Assembly: GCF_000023785.1 (NCBI RefSeq)
Contig: NC_012982.1
Location: 1,488,001 to 1,552,000 of the forward strand
DNA length: 64,000 nucleotides
Origin: Hirschia baltica ATCC 49814
GTDB taxonomy: Bacteria; Pseudomonadota; Alphaproteobacteria; Caulobacterales; Hyphomonadaceae
Reading direction: 5' to 3'
Below are positions 17,030 through 26,485 of the stretch, piece by piece (within the stretch, counting starts at the first letter, position 1; each line of letters starts with the position of its first letter). The translations under genes and the position numbers were made by a program. The notes beneath the pieces are model-generated. The model was not told where the DNA came from and did not search any database. It saw nothing but the letters and a program-made list of their open reading frames with translations.

Positions 17030-17102
17030 AAGATTCGTCTCCTTAGATTGAGTTGGGCGATTAACACAAGAGATGCAAGCTTTGAAAGAGGGAAGAGGCG
17101 TA

Positions 17103-18272
17103 ATGTCTAGCCAATTAGCTCAATTGTTTAAAACCGGTCCTCAATGGGTGCTTGGGTTTATGAGTGGAACTTCTCTTGACGGCGTCGATGTTGCGCTTGT
17201 TAAAACAGATGGTGAGCGTATCGAAGAGCTTGGGTCGTGGATTACGATTAGCTATACGAATGCTCAAAGGAAAGTGCTGGCAGAAGCAACACAAGATGCC
17301 CTAAAATGGAATTGGGAAGGCGTTCGTCCAAAGAGTTTTGATAAGGCTGAGCGCTTGATGACGCTGGCTCATGCTGAGGCTGCACAAAAACTCATGCAGT
17401 TTGGGGGAGGTGAGACACCTGTTCTTGCTGGCTTTCATGGGCAGACGGTTTTGCATTCGCCTCCTCTTGATGGTCAGAAGGGAAAGACGCTCCAATTAGG
17501 AGATGGTCAATTGCTGGCTAAAGAGCTTGGCATTCCTGTTGTTTATGATTTTCGTACAGCTGATATGGAAGCTGGAGGGCATGGTGCGCCATTGGCGCCA
17601 ATCTATCACACCGCGCTTTTGGATATGGAAGCTGCTAAACGCAATCAAAATGAATTTACAGGCGTAGTGCTAAATCTTGGTGGAGTCGCCAATTTCACTT
17701 GGCAAACAAGTGATCAGCCGCCAATTGCCTTTGATACTGGACCGGGAAATGGGCCGATAGATGAGTGGATTGAAAAGCATGGAAAAGGCGCATTCGATGC
17801 TGATGCCAAATTTGCTTTAGCTGGCAAAGTGCACGAAGAGAAAATTAAAGACTGGCTAAAACACCCCTATTTTTCGACCAAGCCACCAAAGTCACTCGAC
17901 AGATATGATTTTTCTGCTGAAAAATTGGTATCTGATATGTCCTTCGAGGATGGTGCAGCGACACTCACAGCCTTCTCCGCGCGAACCGTATTACAAGCTT
18001 TGTCGAGTATGCCGAAAAAGCCGGAAATGGTGGTGGCAACCGGAGGTGGGCGTCACAATCCTCTCATTATGCAATATCTTCGAGATGAATTAGGCGATGC
18101 CCTAATTGATGCATCAAGTATTGGCTGGCGAGGAGATGCGATAGAAGCAGAAGCATTCGCTTTTCTGGCGGCACGCTCGGCGTTGGAGCTACCAATAAGT
18201 TTTCCTGAAACGACAGGTGCTCCAGAACCAATTACGGGTGGCCGCCATATAGCAACCACCCGTAAGAGATAA
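17103..18272 (+). CDS. anmK: Anhydro-N-acetylmuramic acid kinase
   Basis: AnmK phosphorylates and opens 1,6-anhydro-N-acetylmuramic acid during peptidoglycan recycling. The phosphate-binding loop is GFMSGTSLDGVDVAL near the N-terminus. DFRTADMEAGGHGAPL holds the catalytic Asp, and NLGGVANFT with FDTGPGNGPID completes the ASKHA-fold site. The start at 17103 (389 residues) follows a strong GGAAGAGG site; an upstream ATG at 17073 would add 10 residues. It is divergent from tyrS and convergent with the hydrolase gene. Confidence 0.95.
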   Translation: MSSQLAQLFKTGPQWVLGFMSGTSLDGVDVALVKTDGERIEELGSWITISYTNAQRKVLAEATQDALKWNWEGVRPKSFDKAERLMTLAHAEAAQKLMQFGGGETPVLAGFHGQTVLHSPPLDGQKGKTLQLGDGQLLAKELGIPVVYDFRTADMEAGGHGAPLAPIYHTALLDMEAAKRNQNEFTGVVLNLGGVANFTWQTSDQPPIAFDTGPGNGPIDEWIEKHGKGAFDADAKFALAGKVHEEKIKDWLKHPYFSTKPPKSLDRYDFSAEKLVSDMSFEDGAATLTAFSARTVLQALSSMPKKPEMVVATGGGRHNPLIMQYLRDELGDALIDASSIGWRGDAIEAEAFAFLAARSALELPISFPETTGAPEPITGGRHIATTRKR

Positions 18273-18294
18273 ATCTATATCTTAAAGCTGTGCT

Positions 18295-19005
18295 TTATTC
18301 TTCTTCATCAAAATCGTCGATCTCGTCTTCGAGTTCTTCGATTGATGGGAGTGTACTTGGGTTTGCAGCGGCGAGACGGCGGTCGAGGTATTCAGCCGCT
18401 GTCGCTTCAAGCTCTTCAAGTTTGTCTTGATAAAAATGGTTTGCGCCGGGAACGATGGCGCGTTCAATCTCTTCACCTTTTTGGACACGCACTTTTGTGA
18501 GTGAGCGCTCAATATCAGAAGGGGCTGCGACACCGTCTTTATCGCCAGCTATGATTATTCCTGATGCCGGACAAGGCGCAAGGAATGCGAGATCATAATG
18601 GTTTGCTGGTGGTGATACGGCGATGAAACCATCGATTTCAGGGCGGCGCATCAAAAGTTGAAGACAAATATACGCACCAAATGAATAACCCGAAACCCAA
18701 CAAGCGCGGGCGCTGTCATTTATTGATTCGAGATAGTCAAGAATGTATGCCGCATCAGACAGCTCTGCTGGACCTGCATCAAATGACCCCTGAGAGCGAC
18801 CAACACCACGGAAATTGAAACGTAATGTAGAAAATCCACGCTTAGCGAACATTTCATAAAGCGTAATAACAACAGGGTCTTGCATAGTTCCTCCCGCTTT
18901 TGGGTGAGGGTGCAAGATAAGGGCAATAGGAGCGCCGGGGATCTCGGATTCTTCGTAACGGGCTTCAATGCGACCGGCAGGACCAGGGATAATGACTTCT
19001 GGCAT
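18295..19005 (-). CDS. Alpha/beta hydrolase (dienelactone-hydrolase-like)
   Basis: This 236-residue cytoplasmic serine hydrolase is of the COG2945 type. It has the HPHPKAGGTM oxyanion segment, FNFRGVGRSQG, nucleophile Ser in GYSFGAY (about residue 109), Asp in AGDKDGVA and His in GANHFYQDK, so the triad is complete. The C-terminal ~25 residues are an acidic tail (EELEDEIDDFDEEE), an unusual addition. The substrate is unknown. It is divergent from the SUF operon, separated by 161 bp. Confidence 0.88.
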   Translation of the reverse strand: MPEVIIPGPAGRIEARYEESEIPGAPIALILHPHPKAGGTMQDPVVITLYEMFAKRGFSTLRFNFRGVGRSQGSFDAGPAELSDAAYILDYLESINDSARACWVSGYSFGAYICLQLLMRRPEIDGFIAVSPPANHYDLAFLAPCPASGIIIAGDKDGVAAPSDIERSLTKVRVQKGEEIERAIVPGANHFYQDKLEELEATAAEYLDRRLAAANPSTLPSIEELEDEIDDFDEEE

Positions 19006-19110
19006 AAACGGAATCCTTCTAAAACCAATAAAATGTAGAAAACAGGCGATACCCTATTCTGTGGGTAAATTACAAGTTTTTCTGACTCTAGTTTGTAATT
19101 GGTCTATTAC

Positions 19111-19140
19111 TTGACTAATTTCATCGGGTATATATTTAAG
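19111..19140 (+). promoter_or_regulatory. Candidate SUF-operon promoter and Fe-S regulator operator
   Basis: TTGACT (19111-19116) and TATTTA 16 bp later form a promoter 27 bp before the regulator ATG. The intervening AATTTCATCGGGTATA, together with TTGACT, resembles the operator-like stretch found upstream of alphaproteobacterial suf/isc operons. IscR-type autoregulation is inferred. Confidence 0.5.
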
Positions 19141-19166
19141 CCTGAAATAGTCTGCAGGAGAGTTTA

Positions 19167-19610
19167 ATGAAATTGGGTTCTAGAGGTCGGTACGCTGTTA
19201 TGGCGTTGGTGGATCTTGCGTCAAACGATATGGACGGTCCGGTTTCTCTTTCCGATATCGCTGAACGACAGAAGATTTCACTCTCATATCTGGAACAATT
19301 GTTTGCCAAACTGAGAAAAGCAAACATCGTGAAAAGTGTACGTGGGCCGGGCGGTGGTTATTTGTTGTTAAATGACGCCTCAAAAACCATGGTAAGTCAG
19401 ATTATCGTCGCCGTTGATGAACCAATTCAGACGACACGTTGCGGTGAAATGGGAGGGAAACCATGTACCGGGCGGTTGGAAAGATGTGCCACACATGACC
19501 TTTGGCGTGAGCTGCGTCTTCACATAATTCAATTTCTGTCTGGTGTGTCTATCAGTGATGTTTTGTCGGGTAATGTTAAAGGCATGTCCGGCGTTTTGGA
19601 AAGATTATAG
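19167..19610 (+). CDS. iscR: Rrf2-family Fe-S cluster regulator (IscR/SufR-like)
   Basis: This 147-residue Rrf2 winged-helix regulator starts with the family signature MKLGSRGRYAVMALVDLA, followed by the recognition-helix region ISLSYLEQLFAKLRKANIVKSVRGPGGGY. Three clustered cysteines, C-x7-C-x6-C in CGEMGGKPCTGRLERC, would bind an Fe-S cluster; Escherichia coli IscR uses C-x5-C-x5-C. As first gene of the SUF operon it presumably senses cluster status and represses its own operon. RirA and NsrR are related alternatives, but position argues for the Fe-S biogenesis regulator. Confidence 0.88.
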   Translation: MKLGSRGRYAVMALVDLASNDMDGPVSLSDIAERQKISLSYLEQLFAKLRKANIVKSVRGPGGGYLLLNDASKTMVSQIIVAVDEPIQTTRCGEMGGKPCTGRLERCATHDLWRELRLHIIQFLSGVSISDVLSGNVKGMSGVLERL

Positions 19611-19621
19611 GAATTCAAGTT

Positions 19622-20779
19622 TTGGCGAAGTTTGACGCCATATATTGCGATTATAACGCAACCGCACCTTTAAGGCCGCAGGCTAAAGACGCGATGATTG
19701 CAGCTATGGACATAGGGGCAAATCCTTCATCCGTGCATGGCCAAGGCCGTGCTGCACGCGCATGTCTTGAGAATGCACGGGAAGTGGTTGCGGGCGCTAT
19801 TGGGGCTTGCCGCGAAGACCTGACCTTTACGAGTGGCGGCACAGAAGCCAATGCTGCGATACTCAATGGTATTCGTCTTCAAGAACCGTTATTAATGCCG
19901 ATTGTTTGCGGGTTTGAGCATGATGCTGTGTTGGCACAATTGCCAGACGCAATAAAAGCGCAAGTGACGCCAGATGGATTGATAGATCTTGAGTGGCTAA
20001 AGGAATTACTAGAAAATTGGCCCCATGAAGGGCGACAGCCTTTGCTCTCTTTGATGCTAGCAAATAACGAAACAGGCGCGATTCAGCCCGTGGAAGCTGC
20101 TGCAAATCTAATTCATGAAGCTGATGGTTTAATCCATTGTGATGCGGTTCAAGGTGTCGGCAAGATGTCTGTTTCTGTGCTGGATGGTGAAATAGATTAC
20201 ATGACCTTGTCGGGGCATAAGGTTGGCGGACCATCGGGTATAGGCGCTTTTTATGTGCGTGCAGGTGCACCGTTTAAAGCGACATTACTTGGTGGCGGTC
20301 AGGAATTAGGGCGTCGTTCAGGAACGCAGAATCTTGTTGGTGCAGCGGGATTTGCGGCGGCGGTAGACGTATCACTTCAAGACTTAGAGAAATTTCAGGA
20401 ATTTGCCGTAAAACGTGATACACTGGAAAAACGCTTGAAAACTGTGGCAAATGTGACGGTATTTGCTGAAAATGTTCCACGATTGGCAAATACATCTTGC
20501 CTCAGTGTTGAAGGTTTGCGAGCTGAGACCCAAGTGATGGCTATGGACCTTGCTGGCGTTGCTGTGTCATCGGGTTCAGCATGTTCATCTGGCAAGGTGA
20601 AGCAATCACATGTTTTAGCATCAATGGGAGTTGCGCAGGAACTCTCACAAGGTGCAATCAGGCTCAGCTTTGGTTGGGCCTCACAAGATACAGATTTTGA
20701 TAAAGCTGGCGACGCATGGTTACAAGCGGCGCAGCGAAAAGGGATAAACATGAATATCCCGAATAAGGAGACTGCCTGA
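19622..20779 (+). CDS. Cysteine desulfurase (IscS/NifS class)
   Basis: This PLP enzyme releases sulfur from cysteine as an enzyme persulfide for Fe-S assembly. Start is TTG with AGGA 9 bp upstream, giving 385 residues. Key features are [13 protein letters not shown] at the N-terminus, the PLP Schiff-base Lys in [15 protein letters not shown] and the active Cys in [16 protein letters not shown], on the flexible loop typical of group I desulfurases. The operon also encodes a group II enzyme (SufS), so two desulfurases are present; this is common in alphaproteobacterial suf operons. The last base overlaps the first base of sufB. Confidence 0.93.
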   Translation: MAKFDAIYCDYNATAPLRPQAKDAMIAAMDIGANPSSVHGQGRAARACLENAREVVAGAIGACREDLTFTSGGTEANAAILNGIRLQEPLLMPIVCGFEHDAVLAQLPDAIKAQVTPDGLIDLEWLKELLENWPHEGRQPLLSLMLANNETGAIQPVEAAANLIHEADGLIHCDAVQGVGKMSVSVLDGEIDYMTLSGHKVGGPSGIGAFYVRAGAPFKATLLGGGQELGRRSGTQNLVGAAGFAAAVDVSLQDLEKFQEFAVKRDTLEKRLKTVANVTVFAENVPRLANTSCLSVEGLRAETQVMAMDLAGVAVSSGSACSSGKVKQSHVLASMGVAQELSQGAIRLSFGWASQDTDFDKAGDAWLQAAQRKGINMNIPNKETA

Positions 20780-22317
20780 TGGCCGACGACACACGTGCAC
20801 AAGATATCGTAAAAGATGGCGTTGATCAGGCGACAGTTGATGCAGCGCGTGCGTTGGAATCGGATAATTACAATGCTGGTTTTACCACTGATATTGAACA
20901 AGAATTTGCACCTAAAGGTCTAAGTGAAGAAACTGTCCGCTTCATTTCTGCGAAGAAGAATGAACCTGAATGGATGCTTGAATGGCGTTTGCAAGCATAT
21001 GAGCGCTGGCTCACCATGGAAGAGCCTGACTGGGCGATGGTGAATTATCCAAAGATTGATTATCAGGATGCCTATTATTACGCAGCGCCCAAAGGGCAAA
21101 CAAAATACGAGTCTATTGATGACGTGCCCGAAGAGATTCTGGAAACCTATAAAAAACTAGGTATTCCATTACGTGAAGCAGAAGTTTTGCTGGGTGTGGA
21201 AGGTGCTGCTGAATCTGCGGCTGAAGCACGCGAGAAACCACGTATTGCTGTGGATGCTGTGTTTGATTCTGTGTCGGTGGTGACGACATTTCAAAAAGAG
21301 CTGAAAAAAGCCGGCGTGATCTTCATGTCGATTTCTGAAGCGATTGTTGAATATCCTGAGTTGGTGAAAAAATACCTTGGGACGGTTGTGCCTCAGTCTG
21401 ACAATTTTTTCGCGACGCTAAATTGTGCGGTCTTTTCCGATGGGACATTTGTCTACATTCCCAAGGGTGTACGTTGCCCGATGGAATTATCGACCTATTT
21501 CCGTATGAATGCACAAGGAACTGGGCAGTTTGAGCGGACTTTGATCATTGCAGATGAAGGTGCTTACGTTTCCTACCTAGAGGGCTGTACGGCACCTATG
21601 CGTGATGAGAACCAGCTTCATGCGGCTGTTGTTGAACTTGTTGCGCTTGATGATGCTGAAATTAAATACTCAACCGTTCAAAACTGGTGGCCTGGTGATG
21701 CTGATGGCAAGGGCGGCGTTTATAACTTTGTGACCAAGCGCGGTGATTGTCGCGGAAAACGATCTAAGATCTCTTGGACACAAGTTGAAACTGGTTCTGC
21801 GGTGACTTGGAAATATCCAAGCTGTATTTTGCGCGGTGATGATAGTGTTGGTGAGTTTTATTCTATCGCTGTCACGAATGGTCATCAACAAGCCGATACA
21901 GGGACGAAGATGATCCACCTTGGTGAACGTACCAAGTCGCGTATAATTTCCAAAGGTGTATCAGCCGGTAAATCAAACTCGACCTATCGTGGTTTGGTGT
22001 CTGTAGGCGGTAAGGCCAAAGGGTCTCGCAACTTTACGCAATGTGATAGTTTGCTGATCGGTCAGACATGTGGTGCGCACACCGTGCCCTATATCGAAAA
22101 CAAACGTGCAGATGCTCAGCTTGAGCATGAAGCCACGACAACGCGCCTATCTGAAGATCAGTTATTCTACTGTCGCCAGCGTGGCTTGGGTGAAGAAGAA
22201 GCTGTGGCGCTTCTCGTCAATGGGTTCGTGCGTGACGTTATTCAGAAATTGCCCATGGAATTTGCTGTTGAAGCGCAGAAGCTTCTCGAAGTCAGCCTCG
22301 AAGGTAGCGTTGGTTAA
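20779..22317 (+). CDS. sufB: SufB, Fe-S cluster scaffold subunit
   Basis: SufB is the scaffold of the SufBC2D complex on which Fe-S clusters are built in the cytoplasm. The 512-residue protein contains the typical [13 protein letters not shown] and [17 protein letters not shown] regions. It also has the conserved Cys in [21 protein letters not shown] and the C-terminal [17 protein letters not shown] ... [18 protein letters not shown] core. It overlaps the desulfurase gene by one base. A gap of 122 bp follows before sufC, unlike the tight junctions elsewhere. Confidence 0.97.
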   Translation: MADDTRAQDIVKDGVDQATVDAARALESDNYNAGFTTDIEQEFAPKGLSEETVRFISAKKNEPEWMLEWRLQAYERWLTMEEPDWAMVNYPKIDYQDAYYYAAPKGQTKYESIDDVPEEILETYKKLGIPLREAEVLLGVEGAAESAAEAREKPRIAVDAVFDSVSVVTTFQKELKKAGVIFMSISEAIVEYPELVKKYLGTVVPQSDNFFATLNCAVFSDGTFVYIPKGVRCPMELSTYFRMNAQGTGQFERTLIIADEGAYVSYLEGCTAPMRDENQLHAAVVELVALDDAEIKYSTVQNWWPGDADGKGGVYNFVTKRGDCRGKRSKISWTQVETGSAVTWKYPSCILRGDDSVGEFYSIAVTNGHQQADTGTKMIHLGERTKSRIISKGVSAGKSNSTYRGLVSVGGKAKGSRNFTQCDSLLIGQTCGAHTVPYIENKRADAQLEHEATTTRLSEDQLFYCRQRGLGEEEAVALLVNGFVRDVIQKLPMEFAVEAQKLLEVSLEGSVG

Positions 22318-22439
22318 ACCTAAAGGCTGTTTCCGGTTGACCCTGTGACGAAATAACATACTAACCCTGTCGGGTATTGTGAAATAGAAACCAGTTCCCA
22401 TCTAAATGGAACACTAAAAGACTGTTGGAGTAACATCTC

Positions 22440-23207
22440 GTGCTAGCCCTAAATGAACTCGTCGCTCGCGTTGAAAAAGAAGACGGCGAAGGCAAGGAAA
22501 TTATTAAAGGCCTAAGCCTTAATGTGCCTGCAGGTGAAGTACACGCCATTATGGGGCCCAATGGTGCGGGAAAATCGACTCTGTCTTATGTGCTGACTGG
22601 CCGTGATGGTTATGAAGCAACGTCTGGAACAGCTGAGCTGAACGGCGAAAACCTTTTGGAGATGGACCCGGAGGAGCGCGCAGCTAAAGGCTTATATCTG
22701 TCTTTCCAATACCCGCTTGAAATCCCAGGTGTGCCAGTGATGACATTTGTGCGTACGGCTATGAATGCACAACGTAAAATGCGCGGCGAAGAGGAAATCT
22801 CAGCGCCTGATTTTCTACGCAAAGCCCGCGAGATCGCCAAAGTATTGAAGATTGATGCTGATATGCTCAAGCGCCCGCTCAATGTTGGTTTTTCTGGTGG
22901 TGAGAAAAAGCGTTTGGAAATTTTCCAAGCAATGATGCTTGAGCCTAAATTCTTGATTCTAGATGAAACAGATTCTGGTTTGGACATTGATGCGCTGCGT
23001 GTTGTGTCTGAAGGTGTAAACGCATTGCGTGCGCCAGATCGTGGTATGCTTGTGATTACGCACTATCAGCGCCTCCTTGATCACATCAAACCAGATAAAG
23101 TACATGTTCTTGCAGATGGGAAGATCATCAAAACAGGCGGTCCTGAATTGGCGCTTCGTCTTGAAGATGAAGGCTATGATGGCGTACTAGCGGAGGCGAG
23201 TGCGTGA
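22440..23207 (+). CDS. sufC: SufC, ATPase of the Suf complex
   Basis: SufC is an ABC-type ATPase driving conformational change in SufBC2D. It has 255 residues with a GTG start preceded by TTGGAG. Walker A is GPNGAGKST, the signature is FSGGEKKRLE and Walker B is FLILDETDSGLDID. The SufC-specific QYPLEIPGVP replaces a transporter Q-loop. There is no membrane partner, as expected for Suf. Its last four bases overlap the sufD start (GTGA). Confidence 0.97.
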   Translation: MLALNELVARVEKEDGEGKEIIKGLSLNVPAGEVHAIMGPNGAGKSTLSYVLTGRDGYEATSGTAELNGENLLEMDPEERAAKGLYLSFQYPLEIPGVPVMTFVRTAMNAQRKMRGEEEISAPDFLRKAREIAKVLKIDADMLKRPLNVGFSGGEKKRLEIFQAMMLEPKFLILDETDSGLDIDALRVVSEGVNALRAPDRGMLVITHYQRLLDHIKPDKVHVLADGKIIKTGGPELALRLEDEGYDGVLAEASA

Positions 23208-24430
23208 GCGAACAAGCTGTTTCCACATTGATTGAAAATCCAAGCCCAGCTGAAGGTCGATTTATTGAAACTTTTCAGGGGTTAAAGTCTGATGCACGTC
23301 GCACAAGAGCTTTTGAGGCGTTTGCTGAAAAAGGTCTTCCGCATCGGCGTGTAGAAGGTTGGCGCTGGTCTGATCTGCGGGCTGCACTAAAGCCAGTTGA
23401 GGCGGCGGTTGATCTGTCGATCAAAGATGTATTTGCGGATGTAGATGCGCCTGTATTTAGATTTACTCGTAATGGGTTGGAAGCGCCTGCAAAACGGCCC
23501 GCTGGTGTGCGTTGGACTGAGAATATTGATGCACCTGCATTTGCGGCCGCTGAAGAATTGCCGATGGGAGCGCTTGCATCCGCTTTGGCGACTGGTCCGA
23601 GCGTTTTGACGATCGAAATTGGCGCAAAATTGTCGAGTCCGTTGCGAATAATTGTCGATGCAGATGCAAAAGATTGTTACGCGCATGTCGAGGTTTTGTT
23701 GCGTGAGGGTGCTTCTGCTACCATTGTTGAAACGCATTTAAACCAAGGCGGTTTTTCATCTGTTGTTTTGGAATACAATCTTGAAAAAGGTGCCAAGGTC
23801 GATCGCGTTATCTATCAGTCTGCTGGCGTCGATGCTGTTCAAATTGTTTCGGCGAATGTGCATTTGTATGAAGGTACGAAATTCAATCAGACAGCTTATG
23901 CAACAGGTAGCAAACTTTGCCGGATAGAGACGCGCCTCATTCATCGTGAGCCTGATGCTGAAGCAATTTTGAATGCAGCTTATTTGCTTGATGATAAACG
24001 CCATGCAGACTTTACAAGTTTTGTGAGACATTCAGCTGGTCATTGTGTGACAAGTCAGGTGACCAAAGGTGCTGTAAAAAAAGGCGGAAAAGGTGCCTAT
24101 CAAGGCAAATTTTACGTTGCACGCGACGCTCAGAAAACTGACGCATCTATGGCGCACAATACTTTGCTGCTTGAAGATGGCGCGGAAGTGAATGCCAAGC
24201 CTGAATTAGAGATTTATGCAGATGATGTGCAGTGTGCGCATGGAAATACTGCTGGCGCGTTGGATGCAGAAGCGCTCTTCTATATGCGTCAGCGCGGTAT
24301 TCCATTAATCACAGCAAAAGCCATGTTGACGCAAAGTTTCATCGCGGAAGCATTTGCAGACATAAACGATGATGGTTTGCGTGATACTTTGGAAGAGGAG
24401 GCGCGCCAATGGCTGATGAAGTCTCTTTAA
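23204..24430 (+). CDS. sufD: SufD, Fe-S scaffold complex subunit
   Basis: SufD pairs with SufB in SufBC2D and helps iron entry. The 408-residue protein has the variable N-terminal half (RRVEGWRWSDLRAAL, typical of SufD) and a beta-helix core. The C-terminal core is DVQCAHGNTAGALDAEALFYMRQRGIP, with the conserved Cys and His. The start is GTG inside GTGA, overlapping the sufC stop. The end overlaps sufS by 22 bp, implying coupled translation. Confidence 0.95.
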   Translation: MSEQAVSTLIENPSPAEGRFIETFQGLKSDARRTRAFEAFAEKGLPHRRVEGWRWSDLRAALKPVEAAVDLSIKDVFADVDAPVFRFTRNGLEAPAKRPAGVRWTENIDAPAFAAAEELPMGALASALATGPSVLTIEIGAKLSSPLRIIVDADAKDCYAHVEVLLREGASATIVETHLNQGGFSSVVLEYNLEKGAKVDRVIYQSAGVDAVQIVSANVHLYEGTKFNQTAYATGSKLCRIETRLIHREPDAEAILNAAYLLDDKRHADFTSFVRHSAGHCVTSQVTKGAVKKGGKGAYQGKFYVARDAQKTDASMAHNTLLLEDGAEVNAKPELEIYADDVQCAHGNTAGALDAEALFYMRQRGIPLITAKAMLTQSFIAEAFADINDDGLRDTLEEEARQWLMKSL

Positions 24431-25653
24431 AATCAGAATTTGATATTCAAAACATTCGAGAGCAATTTCCTATTCTTGAACGCAAGATAGGAAATAAGCC
24501 GCTAATTTATCTTGATAGTGCAGCTTCAGCTCAGAAATCTGATTACGTACTTGATGCAATGTTTAATCAAGCGCGCACCGCTTATTCAAATGTTCACCGC
24601 GGATTGCATACCCTTGCGAATGAAACGACGGATGCATTTGAAAAATCACGTGAGCTTGTGCGTTCACATTTGAATGCAAAATCTGTCGATGAGATCATCT
24701 TTACCAAAGGTGCCACCGAAGCGATTAATCTTGTTGCGTCTGGATTAGGTGCGACGATCAAAGCGGGTGACGAGATTATGGTTTCGGTTATGGAGCATCA
24801 CTCCAACATCGTGCCATGGCATTTTTTGCGGGAACGCTTTGGTGCAGTCATCAAATGGATTGAAATTGAAGAAGATGGCTCTCTAGATATGGAGAGTTTT
24901 CGGTCTCAATTGTCTGAAAAAACGCGCCTTGTTGCTGTGACACATATGTCGAATGTGCTGGGTACGGTACCTGACGTCAAAACAATTATCAAAGAAGCGC
25001 ACTCAGCTGGTGCATTAGTCTTGTTGGATGGCTGTCAGGCGGCGGTGCATTTGGACGTTGATGTTCAGGTAATGGATGTTGATTTCTATGTGTGTTCTGC
25101 GCACAAAATGTATGGCCCGACGGGTATTGGTGCGCTTTACGGTAAGTTGGACATATTAGCCAATATGCAGCCTTATCAAGGCGGCGGCGAGATGATTGAT
25201 TTGGTCACGCGCGAAAGTGTGACCTACAATACACCTCCTCATCGCTTTGAAGCTGGGACACCTGCTATTTTAGAAGCTGTTGGGTTTGGGGCGGCTGTTG
25301 CTTGGATGCAAAAGTTTGTAACGCCTGAAGCTAGAGCTTATAAAAAAGCTGTTTACGAACGCTTGGCTGAAGGCGTGCGCGGTATAAATGGTCTGACGAT
25401 ATATGGGATGTCCAAAGATAAAGGGCCGGTGCTGACTTTCTCAATTGAGGGAACACATCCGCACGATTTGGCACAGATTTTGGACCGGTATGGTGTGGCA
25501 ATTCGTGCCGGTCACCATTGCGCTCAGCCTTTAATGTCCCATTTAAAGGTAAGTGCAACGGCGCGTGCAAGCGTTGGGGTCTATAATACACTAGAAGAAG
25601 CTGATATGTTTGTGGAAGCGCTGGATAAAGCGCGAGCCATGTTATTGGCATAG
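24409..25653 (+). CDS. sufS: SufS, group II cysteine desulfurase
   Basis: SufS supplies persulfide sulfur to the Suf scaffold. The 414-residue protein starts with FPILERKIGNKPLIYLDSAAS. The PLP Lys is in CSAHKMYGPTGIGALYG and the active Cys is in RAGHHCAQPLM on the short loop typical of group II enzymes. No SufE or SufU partner is encoded here; alphaproteobacteria usually carry SufE elsewhere. It overlaps sufD and is followed 6 bp later by the SufT-like gene. Confidence 0.96.
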   Translation: MADEVSLKSEFDIQNIREQFPILERKIGNKPLIYLDSAASAQKSDYVLDAMFNQARTAYSNVHRGLHTLANETTDAFEKSRELVRSHLNAKSVDEIIFTKGATEAINLVASGLGATIKAGDEIMVSVMEHHSNIVPWHFLRERFGAVIKWIEIEEDGSLDMESFRSQLSEKTRLVAVTHMSNVLGTVPDVKTIIKEAHSAGALVLLDGCQAAVHLDVDVQVMDVDFYVCSAHKMYGPTGIGALYGKLDILANMQPYQGGGEMIDLVTRESVTYNTPPHRFEAGTPAILEAVGFGAAVAWMQKFVTPEARAYKKAVYERLAEGVRGINGLTIYGMSKDKGPVLTFSIEGTHPHDLAQILDRYGVAIRAGHHCAQPLMSHLKVSATARASVGVYNTLEEADMFVEALDKARAMLLA

Positions 25654-25659
25654 ATAGAG

Positions 25660-26055
25660 ATGAATATGGCAGACGATGTAAAACGCGATGTAATTGAACC
25701 AGATGCGCCAGAAGTGCCAGCATCTAAGGGACCTATTCCTCAGGATGAATTAAACCGTATCACTGATGGCATTATTGCGCGCATTAAAGAAGTGTATGAC
25801 CCTGAAATCCCTGTTGATGTGTATGAGCTTGGGCTTATCTACAAAGTGGATTTGAATGATGATCGTCATGCTGATGTGGAAATGACATTGACTGCGCCTG
25901 GATGCCCTGTGGCCGGAGAGATGCCTGGCTGGGTTGAAGAGGCTGTTCTTAAGGTTGATGGTGTTCACACTTGTAAGGTTAGTCTTGTGTTTGATCCGCC
26001 ATGGGATGCATCGCGCATGTCAGATGAAGCACGCCTTCAATTGAACATGTTGTAA
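25660..26055 (+). CDS. SufT-like Fe-S assembly protein (DUF59/MIP18 domain)
   Basis: This 131-residue MIP18/DUF59 protein has IKEVYDPEIPVDVYELGLIYKVD, the family's DPE(I/V)xVnixdLGLI-type signature, and the conserved Cys in LTAPGCPVAGEMP. Such proteins assist Fe-S maturation in suf operons (SufT). About 25 hydrophilic N-terminal residues precede the domain. An ATG at 25666 is an equally plausible start. It is part of the SUF operon, 30 bp before the A-type carrier gene. Confidence 0.9.
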   Translation: MNMADDVKRDVIEPDAPEVPASKGPIPQDELNRITDGIIARIKEVYDPEIPVDVYELGLIYKVDLNDDRHADVEMTLTAPGCPVAGEMPGWVEEAVLKVDGVHTCKVSLVFDPPWDASRMSDEARLQLNML

Positions 26056-26084
26056 TTGATAATCACAAAGCACATATAAGTATC

Positions 26085-26450
26085 ATGGCTAGAAGACCCA
26101 GACCCAAAATAGTGACACTCTCAGACGCTGCTGCTAAGCGCGTCAAAGAGATTATGTCAGAACGTGGTGCAGGATTTTTGCGCGTTGGCGTCAAAAATGG
26201 CGGATGTGCTGGCATGGAATATGTCATGGATTATGCACAAGCGCCTGAGCCTCTTGATGAGCGGGTTGCTGACAATGATGTTGAGATCGTTGTGGATGCA
26301 AAAGCTGTGTTGTTTTTGCTGGGCTCGCAGATTGATTATGAAGTGTCGCCACTTCATTCCAAATTTGTCTTTAGAAACCCAAACCAGACCGATGCATGTG
26401 GGTGTGGTGAAAGTGTAACTATCGCACCATTTGAAGATGTGGCTGAATAG
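26085..26450 (+). CDS. sufA: A-type Fe-S carrier protein (SufA/IscA family)
   Basis: This 121-residue A-type carrier passes assembled clusters to target proteins. The three conserved cluster-binding cysteines are visible: one in NGGCAGMEYVMDY and two in the C-terminal CGCGES. An Arg/Pro-rich start (MARRPRPK) extends the N-terminus. It is the last SUF gene. ErpA-type function is also possible, but position favours SufA. Confidence 0.93.
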   Translation: MARRPRPKIVTLSDAAAKRVKEIMSERGAGFLRVGVKNGGCAGMEYVMDYAQAPEPLDERVADNDVEIVVDAKAVLFLLGSQIDYEVSPLHSKFVFRNPNQTDACGCGESVTIAPFEDVAE

Positions 26451-26485
26451 CAAATCTTAAAACTTGTCCGTTAAAGGATATCTTT

